Assembly (NCBI GenBank): GCA_003342895.1
Contig: PTFA01000031.1
Coordinates: forward strand, 4,164,603-4,228,602
DNA: 64,000 nt
Direction of reading: 5' to 3'
Source of the DNA: Casuarius casuarius
Taxonomy: Eukaryota; Chordata; Aves; Casuariiformes; Casuariidae
Part shown: in pieces, positions 1 to 8,492 of the stretch
Numbering within the stretch: position 1 is the first letter of the stretch
How the letters are laid out: the number at the start of each line of letters is the position of its first letter
The notes under the pieces: model-generated
Seen by the model: the letters and a program-made list of their open reading frames with translations, nothing else
The model's database searches: none
What the model was told of the DNA's origin: nothing
Position numbers and translations under genes: made by a program

Positions 1-241
1 CCGGCTACACGCCTGTCTGCCGGGGCACCGCTTCCTCCCGCTTTGCGGGAGAGGTGTTCAGCGAAACCAAGATACTGCCACCAAAAAGTGAACAGCACGC
101 TTTGCCCTGCGTAGGGGAAGCGCTGCAGCGGGGGGAGCAGAGCGCTGCGTGGGCGCTTTTCCTTGGTGTCCGTGGATTTCCCCGCGGCTCCCCCGCCTCG
201 CCCCCACGCGGCACAGGTGGCGGGGCCGCCCTCTCCCACCT

Positions 242-249
242 GGGCGGGG
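242..249 (+). promoter_or_regulatory. GC box (Sp1-type site)
   Basis: GGGCGGGG is a perfect Sp/KLF core, 15 bp upstream of the first TCC array. Sp1 sites are established activating elements of the mammalian EGFR promoter. Occupancy here is inferred. Confidence 0.6.
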
Positions 250-263
250 AAGGCGCCGCCGGT

Positions 264-307
264 TCCTCCTCCTCCTCCTTGCTCCCGCCCCATCCTCCTC
301 CTCCTCC
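264..307 (+). promoter_or_regulatory. Paired TCC arrays flanking a GC box
   Basis: Five TCC units at 264-278 and five more at 293-307 flank CCCGCCCC (284-291, a GC box on the other strand). TCC direct repeats next to Sp1 sites are a described feature of the human EGFR promoter, where they are nuclease-sensitive and bind nuclear factors. Finding the same arrangement upstream of this exon supports both the gene identification and a conserved promoter design. TCC runs are also common in other GC-rich promoters, so this is not diagnostic alone. Confidence 0.7.
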
Positions 308-344
308 GCGGCGTCCCCAGAGGGAGCCGCTGCGCTCCGCAGCC

Positions 345-350
345 GGGCGG
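345..350 (+). promoter_or_regulatory. GC box (Sp1-type core)
   Basis: GGGCGG core within AGCCGGGCGGAG, the third clear GC box before the start codon. Matches of this length are frequent in CpG islands, so a functional role is only inferred. Confidence 0.4.
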
Positions 351-430
351 AGAGCGCAGCCGGGCGCGCCCCGTCCCGCAGCCGGCCGCAGCCGCTCCGC
401 CAGCCCCGCGCGCCCGCCGCCGCCTGCACC

Positions 431-432
431 GG

Positions 433-464
<32 letters not shown>

Positions 465-470
465 AGAAGG
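431..470 (+). repeat. 40-nt uninterrupted purine tract, GGA/GAA-rich
   Basis: Every base from 431 to 470 is a purine, mostly GGA units with GAA interruptions. Such mirror-like polypurine tracts can form triplex (H-) DNA or GGA-type quadruplexes. The tract is complementary in composition to the TCC arrays 125-165 nt upstream, so the two could pair if both lie in the transcript. Structure is inference; the tract is directly visible. Confidence 0.8.
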
Positions 471-502
471 CCGGGCAGGCAGCGCGCCCGCAGCCGGGCA
501 CG

Positions 503-508
503 CACGTG
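503..508. promoter_or_regulatory. CACGTG E-box / ACGTG hypoxia-type core
   Basis: The palindrome CACGTG sits in GCACGCACGTGTGCGC, in the leader or proximal promoter. It fits USF/MYC-type bHLH-ZIP factors and contains the ACGTG core of a hypoxia response element. This is a short motif in CpG-rich DNA, so function is unproven. Confidence 0.4.
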
Positions 509-533
509 TGCGCGCAGCCCTCGACGGCGCGGC

Positions 534-566
534 ATGCTGCGGGGGGCCGCCGCGGAGCGGGGCTGA
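534..566 (+). CDS. Upstream ORF in the 5' leader, 10 codons
   Basis: ATG at 534 opens a 10-codon frame (MLRGAAAERG) that stops at TGA 564-566, leaving 95 nt before the EGFR start. It is in a different frame from the main ORF. Position -3 is G and +4 is C, a moderate initiation context, weaker than the main start (A at -3, G at +4). If the transcript starts upstream of 534, this would be a short uORF that could damp EGFR translation while allowing reinitiation. The peptide itself resembles nothing known and is probably not functional as a product. Confidence 0.4.
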   Translation: MLRGAAAERG

Positions 567-661
567 GCGCGGCGGCAGCGCCAGGAGCGGGGCAGCTCCG
601 CGGGAGAAGAGCCCTCCGTGCGCCCAGCCGCGCCGCACCGCGCCAGCGGCCGTCCCGCAGC

Positions 662-773
662 ATGGGCGGCCGCAGTCCCGCCGCCGCCGCCGGGCCCCGC
701 GGGGCCGCTGTCCCGGTGCTGCTGCTGCTGCTGCTGGGGCGCGTCGCCCTCTGCTCCGTGGTGGAGAAGAAAG
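662..773 (+). CDS. EGFR: EGFR exon 1 coding part (signal peptide), partial gene
   Basis: This is the first coding exon of the epidermal growth factor receptor, a plasma-membrane receptor tyrosine kinase of the ErbB family that binds EGF, TGF-alpha and related ligands and signals through RAS-MAPK and PI3K. It encodes 37 residues plus one base. A charged start (MGGRSP) and an Ala-rich stretch are followed by a hydrophobic core with six Leu (residues 20-25), then GRVALCS and VVEKK. From memory the chicken receptor begins MGVRSP...GPRGAAV...LLLL...VALCS...EEKK, so the match is close. The exon ends AAA-G before GTAGGAG, phase 1, exactly as human exon 1 ends after EEKK. The start is chosen as the first in-frame ATG, with A at -3 and G at +4; the frame stays open upstream without another ATG. 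Signal cleavage probably falls near residues 31-33. Compared with the remembered chicken and human sequences, one Glu before KK is missing and the Leu run is longer. Exons 2 onward lie beyond the window. Confidence 0.93.
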
Positions 774-779
774 GTAGGA
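774..779 (+). other. EGFR: Exon 1 splice donor (intron 1 start)
   Basis: AAAG|GTAGGAG is a near-consensus U2-type 5' splice site directly after codon position 1 of residue 38. The phase agrees with EGFR exon 1 in other vertebrates, where exon 2 resumes with the VCQG segment of receptor L domain 1. Confidence 0.92.
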
Positions 780-787
780 GCCGCGCC

Positions 788-811
788 GGGGCCGCGGGGG
801 CGGGCGCGGGG
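788..811 (+). other. G-quadruplex motif just after the donor
   Basis: Four G runs (788-791, 796-800, 802-804, 808-811) separated by 1-4 nt satisfy the usual G3+N1-7 rule on the + (sense) strand. The motif starts 15 nt into intron 1, so it could fold in both DNA and nascent RNA beside the splice donor. Folding is predicted, not shown. Confidence 0.65.
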
Positions 812-1043
812 CAGCGCCGCTGCCTCCCTTTGGGAGCGGCGGAGGGAAAGTCCCAACTTCTTTCCTTTAATAAAAAAAAAAAGAAAAAAAACACCACACA
901 CACTAAAGAGAGAAGGGGGGGAGAAAAATAAAAATCTATAGCAGTGATCACGCAGCCTGACTTCCTGATTCTAGGCTTATTTTCTTTTGTGGGGGTGGAG
1001 GAAATAAAAGGGAATAAACCTTGGCACATCCCATCGGTTGTAC

Positions 1044-1074
1044 TTTTTTTTTTTTTTTCCCTCCCCCCCCCCAG
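1044..1074 (+). other. Acceptor-like polypyrimidine tract plus AG
   Basis: T15 (1044-1058), then CCCT, then C10 (1063-1072), ending in AG at 1073-1074. This is a very strong textbook 3' splice-site shape 300 nt into the intron, still inside the CpG island. It could define an alternative exon or be chance from adjacent homopolymers. I could not identify a matching, convincingly coding exon after it. Confidence 0.35.
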
Positions 1075-1500
1075 CTCTCCGCGTTGCCCAATCGCTCCGC
1101 GGAGCGCGCTGCGGGCGGCCCTGGCTCAGCCGCGGGGCTCCGCTCTGCGTTGCCCTCCGCGCCGGGCCGGACCCCGCGGAGCGACGCGGCCGCGCTGCCC
1201 CTCCGCGGGCACCGCTCCGCAGCCCCGGCCCGCCGTCGGGTCTGCGCCCCACCTGGCGTCGCTGCTCGTCCCGCAAAAAGATCCGCACCTGGCCGTGGGG
1301 GAGGTCGAAGCCGGGAAAACACGGTGCTGCTTCTGTTTCCCCCTCGTTAAATAAGAGTTGCTTATCCCGGCCCGACCTGGCCGTCCCTCGTCCCCCGCGC
1401 AGCGGCCGCCCGGCCCCGCGGTGCGTGGGAACGGCGCGGAGCGGGCTGCCGCCGGCTCGCGGGTTTTTCCTTTCTTTTTCTTTTTTTTTTTTTTGAGAAA

Positions 1501-4240
1501 CTGGTCTGGAGGGTGAGAAAACGCTTCTGGCCGGTCAGGTCCGTCGCTTTTTCTGTGTGTGTGGTTTTCTCTTTTGTGAGTTCCGAGAGCAGGCCCCGAC
1601 TGCGGTTCCAGGCAGGGTGCAGTCGTCTTTATCTTGGAAATCTGCCAGCAGCGAAAAAAGCAGGGTTTTCTTTCCTTTCTTTCTTCTTAAACATAGAGCA
1701 GGAGAAGAGAATTAATAGTTTTTAGAAGGGCTGATGCATGGCTTGAAACAACTGAATTAGTCTTTCCTGACTGTGGACAGAAACACACCTCTCTGAAGAG
1801 CTAGTTGCACAATCTGAAAGAAGTCAGGAGATTTGCTTGTCCCAGGAATCAAGTTCATACCTGTTGTTGATGTAACGCAGGCAGTTTTTCTTTCCCTTGT
1901 TTCTTTTTTTCTTTCACCCTTTGGAAATGATGGGGAGCAAGCTGACTGCATCTGCTGTGCTTGTGTTCAAAGTCTTTTGAAATGCAGTCTCAGGTGCATA
2001 TGCCATGCAGAATATGTAAAGTATGGAGAGGAATACCTTGTTTATAGTGCTTGATACTGTATCTCACAATATTATGAGGGTACCAGTTATATGAGGATTA
2101 CTGAATAACCAAGAGCTAAGTGATAAACCCACTAGGGTTTATTCTCAGTATATTCTGTTAGTAAATAACTGTTTGTATGAGAGAAACTTGCGGCTCGGTG
2201 ACAAAGATGAAGGCAGAAGGAAGTCTTTAAGAGGTGTGAATTAATTGATTGGTCTTTATTGCTCCCCACTTGAGCAAGAAAGTCAGTCAGTGGTACATAA
2301 TGAAGTGGCATTTGAGAGTCTGAGATACCAGTTCAAAGTGGTAGGTCCAACAGGTAGCAGACCATCCATGCATGTCCAGACCCTGCCTCTGTGTTAAGCG
2401 ATAGGATCCCAGTGTCAGAATTTGGCATTAGTCTAAAAGCAAACGTGCTGTAACAAACCTGTGCTAAGCTGACAAGTCACCAGATAAAATTCTGTTGCTA
2501 CGAGAAGTTTAAATGATACAGGAATTTATACTTTTTGAAGCTGCAGAATTTCAGCCTGGCTTGTTTTATTACCCAAAAGAGGAGATACCTCAAAGAAATA
2601 GTACGGGGGCAAATATTGCTCTTATTAGAAGAATGCCAAAATCACCCCATAAAATCAACATAATGTTTGAATGGAAATTTAAATACAGTTGTGTCTTTTC
2701 CAAAAACTTTAGAATGAGATCTTTGAATATGGATGAGAGAAAACTAGTTTAGCCGTAACACCCTAGTCATTAAGATGTTTTTTTAAAAAAACAAACAAAT
2801 TCCAAAATGAAGTGGCGTTGTTGGAAATTGAAATACACTCACAAGGATCAATACCTCTTTATATGCTCTAATGTTGACCCAGATTAATAACAGTGGAACT
2901 AATCTGGGTTTCCTGTTTTGTACGCAGGATGGCCTGTTAGGTGGTACCTAAGATAAATACCTGTGATAGCGGGCACGCTGCTTATTGCAAGATGTGTTTG
3001 ACCAATGTCCGTTCTATGTGGCCGTGCTCAGTGATAACACTGCGATTGAGGCAAAATGTTTTTCATTGGTTTTATATCGTTCGTTTGGATCTGTAGTCGC
3101 AGCCGCTGTGGGATGGAAGCGCTCTGCTACATGCTGGGAGCGCGCGTGTGAGCGTGCTGGGCAGCTTCATAGCTGCAGACGTTCTCTGTGGTGCCTGTTT
3201 GTACCTAATGCTTTATACAGCTTTTTGAAAAACAAAGGAAAAAGAAGTTCCTTAAGGGTATCAAAATACTCATGTGCCTGTGAAATAAAAAACGTCCATC
3301 TGATACTCTGTGCAGCGTTTACCTATGTACTACATGTGTGCCGATGTTGTGTAATGCTGCCGTTGAGATTGCAGGTTCTGCACTGTATGTTATATTTCAT
3401 AGGTGTTTACGATAGATTTTCATACCTGTAACTGTATTCACCTCTGGGGTGAATATGCATCTATCCACTGATAGAGTTCAATTTGGTGAAATATAATTAA
3501 GTCTGAGTGTAGACTGGTCTTGCTCCGAAGCCTCAATGTGTGAATGGTTAAGAACAAAACCCAAACTTTGTCTTTCAAGGTAGTTTCCAATAAGAAGGGA
3601 AGGGAAGGTAAAGCAACAGCAACACGTCTCTTTATTCGAGCAACCAGCAAATACACTATGTGCAAAATGCTGCAAAAGAGATTGGCCTCAACAAAGTACT
3701 CATGTGGTGAACAAACTACATATGGGACTGGCAGTAGTAAATACAAATGTATGATTTCTTGCATCAAAAGTATGTTAAGAGATTTGCAGATAACCAAGAA
3801 ATCAAACCGATGCCCTGGAGACTTTACAATCCAAGCAGTCCATTGTAATTCCTTTGTTAATTTATAGAGAGAGATTCTCGGGGAGTGTCACACAATGCCA
3901 TTACATTCCTGAGGGCTGACTTTTTGCATTTGGGTATCCATATATCACTGAAATCATTGGGATATGCTAGCTTTAGCAGCAAGATAGCTGACTAGCCAAA
4001 CCAGTTCCTTCACAAGGTGTCCTTATCTTTCTTCACCACAAACTGCAGTTGTTTGGTGGCTCTTCAGAAACGAGCTTAGTGAAAGGTTGACTTCACTTTA
4101 GGGACGGTGACAGTACCTTGATGGAGTGGTTTTGCATAGAAACTGTTGATGTTCCCTCAAAGTCCTGGATCAGTCCAAGTTTTGGGATTACATGTGCATC
4201 AGAGGGTACAGCTGCCTTGTGTAAGTGTTGTATCCAAGAG
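1501..4240 (+). other. Ordinary intron, no gene seen
   Basis: The sequence shifts from the CpG island to AT-rich, CpG-poor intron by about 1.7 kb. Open frames are short and lack domain features. Nothing repeated or structured was noticed beyond short T and A runs. Confidence 0.6.
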
Positions 4241-4275
4241 AGAACTAACATATATTCCCAATCAGTAGTAGGTAT

Positions 4276-4307
4276 GTTATATGCATTAATAGTTATATGC
4301 ATTAATA
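4276..4307 (+). repeat. Perfect 16-bp tandem duplication with homeobox/POU-like cores
   Basis: GTTATATGCATTAATA occurs twice head to tail (4276-4291, 4292-4307) without mismatch. Each copy holds ATGCAT and ATTAAT, which resemble POU and homeodomain binding cores. It could be a recent slippage duplication or a homotypic binding cluster. Confidence 0.75.
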
Positions 4308-5625
4308 ATGAGAACTTGCATCAAATCTCATGTTAGACTCAGCTCCGTATTGCAAACGTGCTTGCGTAATGTAGATGTGGTTATACCGTGAGAGAAGTAC
4401 TTTGACTTATCAAACTTTCCTTGGGGATTCAGAATCAGCCGTAGCAGCAAACATGTCCTTGGGCTGGTCTGCGTTACAAATGCTGGCTAGGGTAACCCGG
4501 CCGACAGACCTTTCTGATTTAGACTGGTCAGAATGGGGGGGTTCTTACTCTGTAAAAAGTGACCCACTTGCTAGAACAATTATTATTAAGGTAGTGTGTA
4601 AACTGCATTAGAAGAAGTCTTTTATTTCTGTGTTTGCTTATTATTCACAAATACCATTCTGCTGTTCAGCTGTGCTTGAGCACTTGCTAGGGAAAAAGGC
4701 AATTTTTCTGGTCGAGGCTCGGCTGGCACAGGGATTGCAGTCAATCCTGCTGGGGCTTTGCTGGTTTGAGGAGAAAGGGGAAGCTATTAGAAAAGGCAGC
4801 CGAGTTTTTTATTTCTCCTCAGTGGAAGGTGCGTGCTAGCTTTTCCATGCCTGGATTTGCTCCGCAGTGGTTGCAGAAGACACGTAGCCTCTGATGACTG
4901 CTTGAGTAGTTACAGCTATGAATAGGGAGGGTACTTCCCTGGCTTGCTCTCCTCTGGAGCTGAGATCAAGCACCACATCTTGCTGTAGCTGTAGATTGAG
5001 AAGCATTTGCCCGTCCGGGTGCTATGCGGTGCTTCACCCAGTGTCGTCCCGCAGGTAGTATGGAGCGGGAGCCACTGCTTTGCCTGGGCTGCGTGACAGC
5101 CGGCCAGGGCTGATGCTGGGAGACTAGCGGAGGGGCCTGTGCCCATCAAACGAGGCAGATGCAATGCCGGCTGGGTGACTGTGGTGGCAAAAGCCGTGTT
5201 AGATCTGACCTATCAGAAATCCTCCGCTCCTGAGCAAAGTTGCTGTTTATCCCTGTCTGCTCAGGAGAGCCTGTGAAATGCATGGGACTTGCGGATCCGG
5301 CACGACAGTTCGATCAGCTTTGCATAGTTGCAGACAGAAAGCGTTTAGGTGCATTTTGCTTTGCGAGGAGTTAATGGTACACAGCATGGGAAGCCACTAT
5401 TTGATATTTCATGTGGACTCTGAGAGTGTTGTTTAAATTAGTGCAGTATGCGCTCACCCTGTTAAATGCACACCAATTTGATCTCCTCCTATGCACCTTC
5501 ACTTCCAGGAATGCTTTATTAGTAGGTGCCATATGAGGTCTAGTATCGTTCCTGCCCATGCTGGTTATTGATGTGTTGCTTCTTGGCTTCCAACTACCTG
5601 AAACTGGTCTGTAATGCTTCTTTAT
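4308..5625 (+). other. Ordinary intron with a mild CpG pocket at about 5.0-5.1 kb
   Basis: This is mixed-composition intron. Between about 5000 and 5120 several CpGs cluster (around GCCCGTCCGGGTGC and GTCGTCCCGCAGG). No domain-bearing ORF or known repeat was recognised. Confidence 0.5.
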
Positions 5626-5628
5626 TTA

Positions 5629-5663
5629 GGGCTGAATTCTGCAGACCTAATAGTATTGAGTAA
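5629..5663. repeat. Possible fragment of an ancient palindromic short repeat
   Basis: GGGCTGAATTCTGCAGACCTAA followed by ATTGAGTAA resembles, from memory, one end of the sauropsid palindromic repeats that read GGGCC.AATTCTGCAGTCCTTACTCAGG. Only one arm is seen, so the call is tentative. Confidence 0.3.
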
Positions 5664-6830
5664 TAATGTATTTTTTTTTCTTCTGCAATAGTTACAGAAC
5701 ATTTGGCATGAATATGGGAAGCAGAAGTTACTCCTAAAGGAAATGTGGGAAAAAAATTGTACTGCACATACAGAGACGTACCAAAATAAATGTCTATTCC
5801 TGCTGAAGCAAGGTTGTTATTTATTAGGACAGCTGTGACATGCCTGAGTGGCTTGTCCCATAGAGAGAGTGTGTGTGTGTGCAGGTACAGGTTTGGTGCT
5901 CTCTGTTTTTTTAACAAGTGTTGTTCTCATGGAAGAAGCAAGAGAAACCCACTTGTTAGTTTTCTCATTTAAACAGATAATCTTTCTGATGACCGCAGTG
6001 AAAAGACAAGGCAACATCCCTTGGCCACTGAGCTTAGAAGTACACTTGCTACCGTATTGACTTTTTTTTAAGTCACTGCTAGGAGAGAGCAATGCTGAAT
6101 ATATGTAGCCTGTGAGGGGACACGAGCTTTCGTTTCGAAGCTGGAGTGCAAGGTGTGTTTTGCCTGTGGGCAGATCCATGCGAGGCAGCTGTAAGATTGC
6201 TCCTACAGCTAGGCAGCCTTCTCCAGCACGGTACATCTGCGTACATGAAAGTAAACATCTACGTGTTTGCATGCATGTCTCAAGATTAGATTGCATCAAA
6301 TTAAGGGTGGTTTTTGTTTGTTTCAGTGGCTGAACCAAAAAAAAAAACCTGGAAGGAAAAGAATAGTTCCAGTCAAATTGAAACAAAAATGTCGGGGTAG
6401 TTCTGGTGAAGCGAAGAAAAGAAAGGGAAAAAAAAAAAAAAGAGAGAAAGAAACCCCAAACCACCAACCAGCTAAGAAACATTATCCTAGGATAATCTGG
6501 AACATTTAATTTGACCCGAGACTATTTGTTTTCTTCTTCAGTTGGCCAGAAAGGAAAGTTAAAAGCTGTTTGAAATGAAGAGTTACAGGTTTGTTTTAAA
6601 AAATTCAGAGCATGGCTTAATTTTCCTAAACCTCCTTCCCACTCAATTTTTTGAGCAAAGAACATTTGCAGAGTCTGGCTTAAATTAATAAATTAGCTTC
6701 AATTCCATCCTTCCCACTGAAAAACTAAAGTTTTGGTGGCGGAGGGGGGCAGACTGTCCTTGGTATATATGCAACAAGCTTAGCCCCAGTCTATATAAAC
6801 ATTATGTGGACATGTTTGTATAGTCTGAAA
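5664..6830 (+). other. Ordinary intron with a short GT repeat and A-rich tract
   Basis: This stretch holds a short GT microsatellite near 5868-5881, an A-rich tract near 6413-6440 and the palindrome listed separately at 6481. Lys-rich translations of the A tract are artefacts. No gene seen. Confidence 0.5.
6481..6496. repeat. Perfect 16-bp palindrome
   Basis: ATTATCCTAGGATAAT is exactly self-complementary. About one 16-bp perfect palindrome is expected by chance in 64 kb, so this alone is weak evidence of function. Confidence 0.7.
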
Positions 6831-6862
6831 TGTTTGTGATCTCTTTTTCATTTTCACCCATT

Positions 6863-6873
6863 GGGGGGGGGGG
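6863..6873 (+). repeat. G11 homopolymer
   Basis: Eleven consecutive G, after CACCCATT, at the left edge of the intronic CpG-rich region. Likely length-variable and prone to sequencing error. Confidence 0.7.
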
Positions 6874-7260
6874 TGTTAAAATCTATTACTTTGCTTGGCA
6901 CAGTGTATTTTGCCAACCTGCAAGAGGAAAAAGGGGCTTCTCAACGTGCAGGACGGGACCTGGGGCCGGGAGGGCTGCAGGTGCTGTACCCCAAGGGATG
7001 CAGTGGCGACGGCGTGGAGGCTAAAAGCGCCCGTTGTTTGTGCGGTGGTGCAGCTCGGCGGCTGCTTTCTGCTGCAGAGGCGCTGGCTGGGAGCGCAGCA
7101 ACCCCCCAACCTCCGCCACCATAGGTGCGTGAGCTGCCCCAGCCTAGGGCAAGGCCCACCTGAGCAGCACTTGCACTTGGCTGCATGTCATTCCCTTCCA
7201 CCCAGCACTCAGTTTAACTCGAAAAAGCTGTGTTTTTGCCAGCTCCCTGCATCCCAAGCC

Positions 7261-7266
7261 AAAAAN

Positions 7267-7300
<34 letters not shown>
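7261..7300 (+). repeat. 40-nt poly(A) tract containing one unresolved base
   Basis: A5, N (7266), then A34, set between GC-rich flanks. It could be the tail of an old retroposed sequence or an expanded homopolymer. I recognised no retrogene or SINE upstream and no clear flanking target duplication. The N and run length make the assembled sequence uncertain here. Confidence 0.8.
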
Positions 7301-7304
<4 letters not shown>

Positions 7305-8027
7305 GTACCAGCAAAAGCCATTTTGCCAGAGCACCTCTCCCTGCGCGGGCGGCGTTGGCCAACGCGGCCGTCGGTGGTGGATGGCCGCTCCTGGCGGCGC
7401 CGGGCCAGCAGCGCTGTGCAAGTCGGCAGGGCTGGTCTCAGGCTAGATGTTTTCCAGGGAAATGTGGAAGGAAGGAGGAGAGGATATAAACCAGCCATTT
7501 CGTTGACAGGATAGTAGTATTTTAGCGTAGGCTTTTACGAGAAGAAAATTATCAGTTTGTGGGAATGGGGGGTTGTGTGCATCATGTAATCAAAACATGG
7601 CGCAGCAAGGCCGGGTTTCACCTCACCGGCTTCGGCAGTAGACTTGAAAATAACCAGAGAAAGCTCTGGAAATCAGCTGCGCCTGGCATTGGGGCGACGC
7701 ACTTGGGGAGAGCGCTATTTTACCTGTTGCGAGCCGCGGGGTCTGGGCCGCGGAGGCTCTGACGGGCCGCCTGAGGCAACGCAGCTGGCAGCGCTGGGCT
7801 TCAGGATTTTGGCCGCCAGCCCCATGCCCTGACCAGCACACAGCGCTGCCTGCCGTTTGAGGTCACCCGCTTCCTACGCGGGGCTCGTTCCCAAGCTTCG
7901 AGGTGACATCTCATGCAGAGACCTCCCCCGTTTCGTGTGGGCCGCTGCAGAGCATCCTTCCGGGTGGGTTTTGCACGGGGTGACCTGCCGCAGCGGCTGC
8001 CTGGCTCGGCTCCCCATGGCCAAAGCG

Positions 8028-8043
8028 AGGTGGGATCCCACCT
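8028..8043. repeat. Perfect 16-bp palindrome with CACCTG overlap
   Basis: AGGTGGGATCCCACCT is exactly self-complementary, inside the intronic CpG island. It is followed by TGCC, giving a CACCTG E2-box (ZEB/SNAI-type core) at the right end. Binding is speculative. Confidence 0.65.
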
Positions 8044-8469
8044 GCCTGCGATCGAGATGGGGTGTCAGCCGCGGGTCTCCTCGTGGCATCCGGATCGTCT
8101 CCGCAATCGCTCTGCCAGTGCCCGTGCAGCACGGTTTAAGTGGCAGTCGTCGTATGCACAGTGCCCGCTAACTAAAAATGCGAGCAAACAAAAAATGCAA
8201 ACCCCAAACCTATAGCTGCTGCCGTCTGTGGAGGTGCATGCACGCCCCCCCATGTTAAGATCTGAGAGATGTATGTGCGCTTCTGAAGGTTGAATTTGAC
8301 TCAAATGTAAGGTAGTTAATGCTTCTTTTTGAGGTCTGCGTACTTAAATTTTGCAAAGTGCTATTACAGTTGCATGTGTGATTGCCTAATGCTAAGCAGT
8401 TTCCTGCTCTGGGAAATTCCTTTTTTTTTTTCTTTTGATTGCATGTAATTAATTGTGAACCTCTCCTCC

Positions 8470-8492
8470 TTTTTTTTTTTTTTTTTTTTTTT
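8470..8492 (+). repeat. T23 homopolymer
   Basis: Twenty-three consecutive T after CTCTCCTCC. It may be a poly(A) tail of a minus-strand retroposed fragment or a simple expanded run; no associated element was recognised. Confidence 0.75.

Larger units (their letters stand above)
1..661 (+). promoter_or_regulatory. EGFR: EGFR CpG-island promoter and 5' leader
   Basis: This is very GC- and CpG-rich sequence directly upstream of the EGFR start codon. I see no TATA box, which fits the known TATA-less, GC-box-driven EGFR promoters of mammals with scattered start sites. Visible elements are GC boxes at 242-249, 284-291 (reverse) and 345-350, TCC arrays at 264-278 and 293-307, an all-purine GGA tract at 431-470 and a CACGTG E-box at 503-508. 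The transcription start cannot be fixed from sequence. If the leader is about as long as the roughly 250 nt human one, it would begin near 400, which is inference. Long open frames cross this region on both strands, but they are low-complexity Pro/Arg/Ala/Ser translations of GC-rich DNA and are not genes. Confidence 0.85.
774..1500 (+). promoter_or_regulatory. Intronic half of the promoter CpG island
   Basis: CpG-dense DNA continues from exon 1 to about 1460, interrupted by A-rich (870-890), T-rich (1044-1058) and C-rich tracts. It ends in a pyrimidine run with T14 at 1481-1494. A short (CA)4C is at 895-903. The human gene has a CA microsatellite and an enhancer early in intron 1, but four CA units here are too few to call an equivalent. 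Downstream promoter or enhancer activity is inferred from CpG density and position. Confidence 0.6.
6935..8260. promoter_or_regulatory. Intronic CpG-rich island, candidate enhancer or alternative promoter
   Basis: This stretch is markedly GC- and CpG-rich compared with its AT-rich neighbours. The densest parts are about 6940-7110, 7340-7420 and 7840-8130; by eye there are about 15 CpGs in 7341-7440. It lies about 6-7 kb past exon 1 and is separated from the promoter island by normal intron. Frames open through it are low-complexity and unconvincing. CpG-rich islands inside first introns often mark enhancers or alternative promoters; that role is inferred here. Confidence 0.45.

Noticed and set aside
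895..903. CACACACAC as an equivalent of the polymorphic CA repeat of human EGFR intron 1
   Set aside because: Only four CA units and no demonstrated positional homology.
58..1029. Long open frames (up to 323 codons) on both strands across the promoter and exon 1
   Set aside because: They are low-complexity Arg/Pro/Ala/Ser translations of CpG-island DNA, open in several frames at once. Only the 662-773 segment shows a real signal peptide and splice donor.
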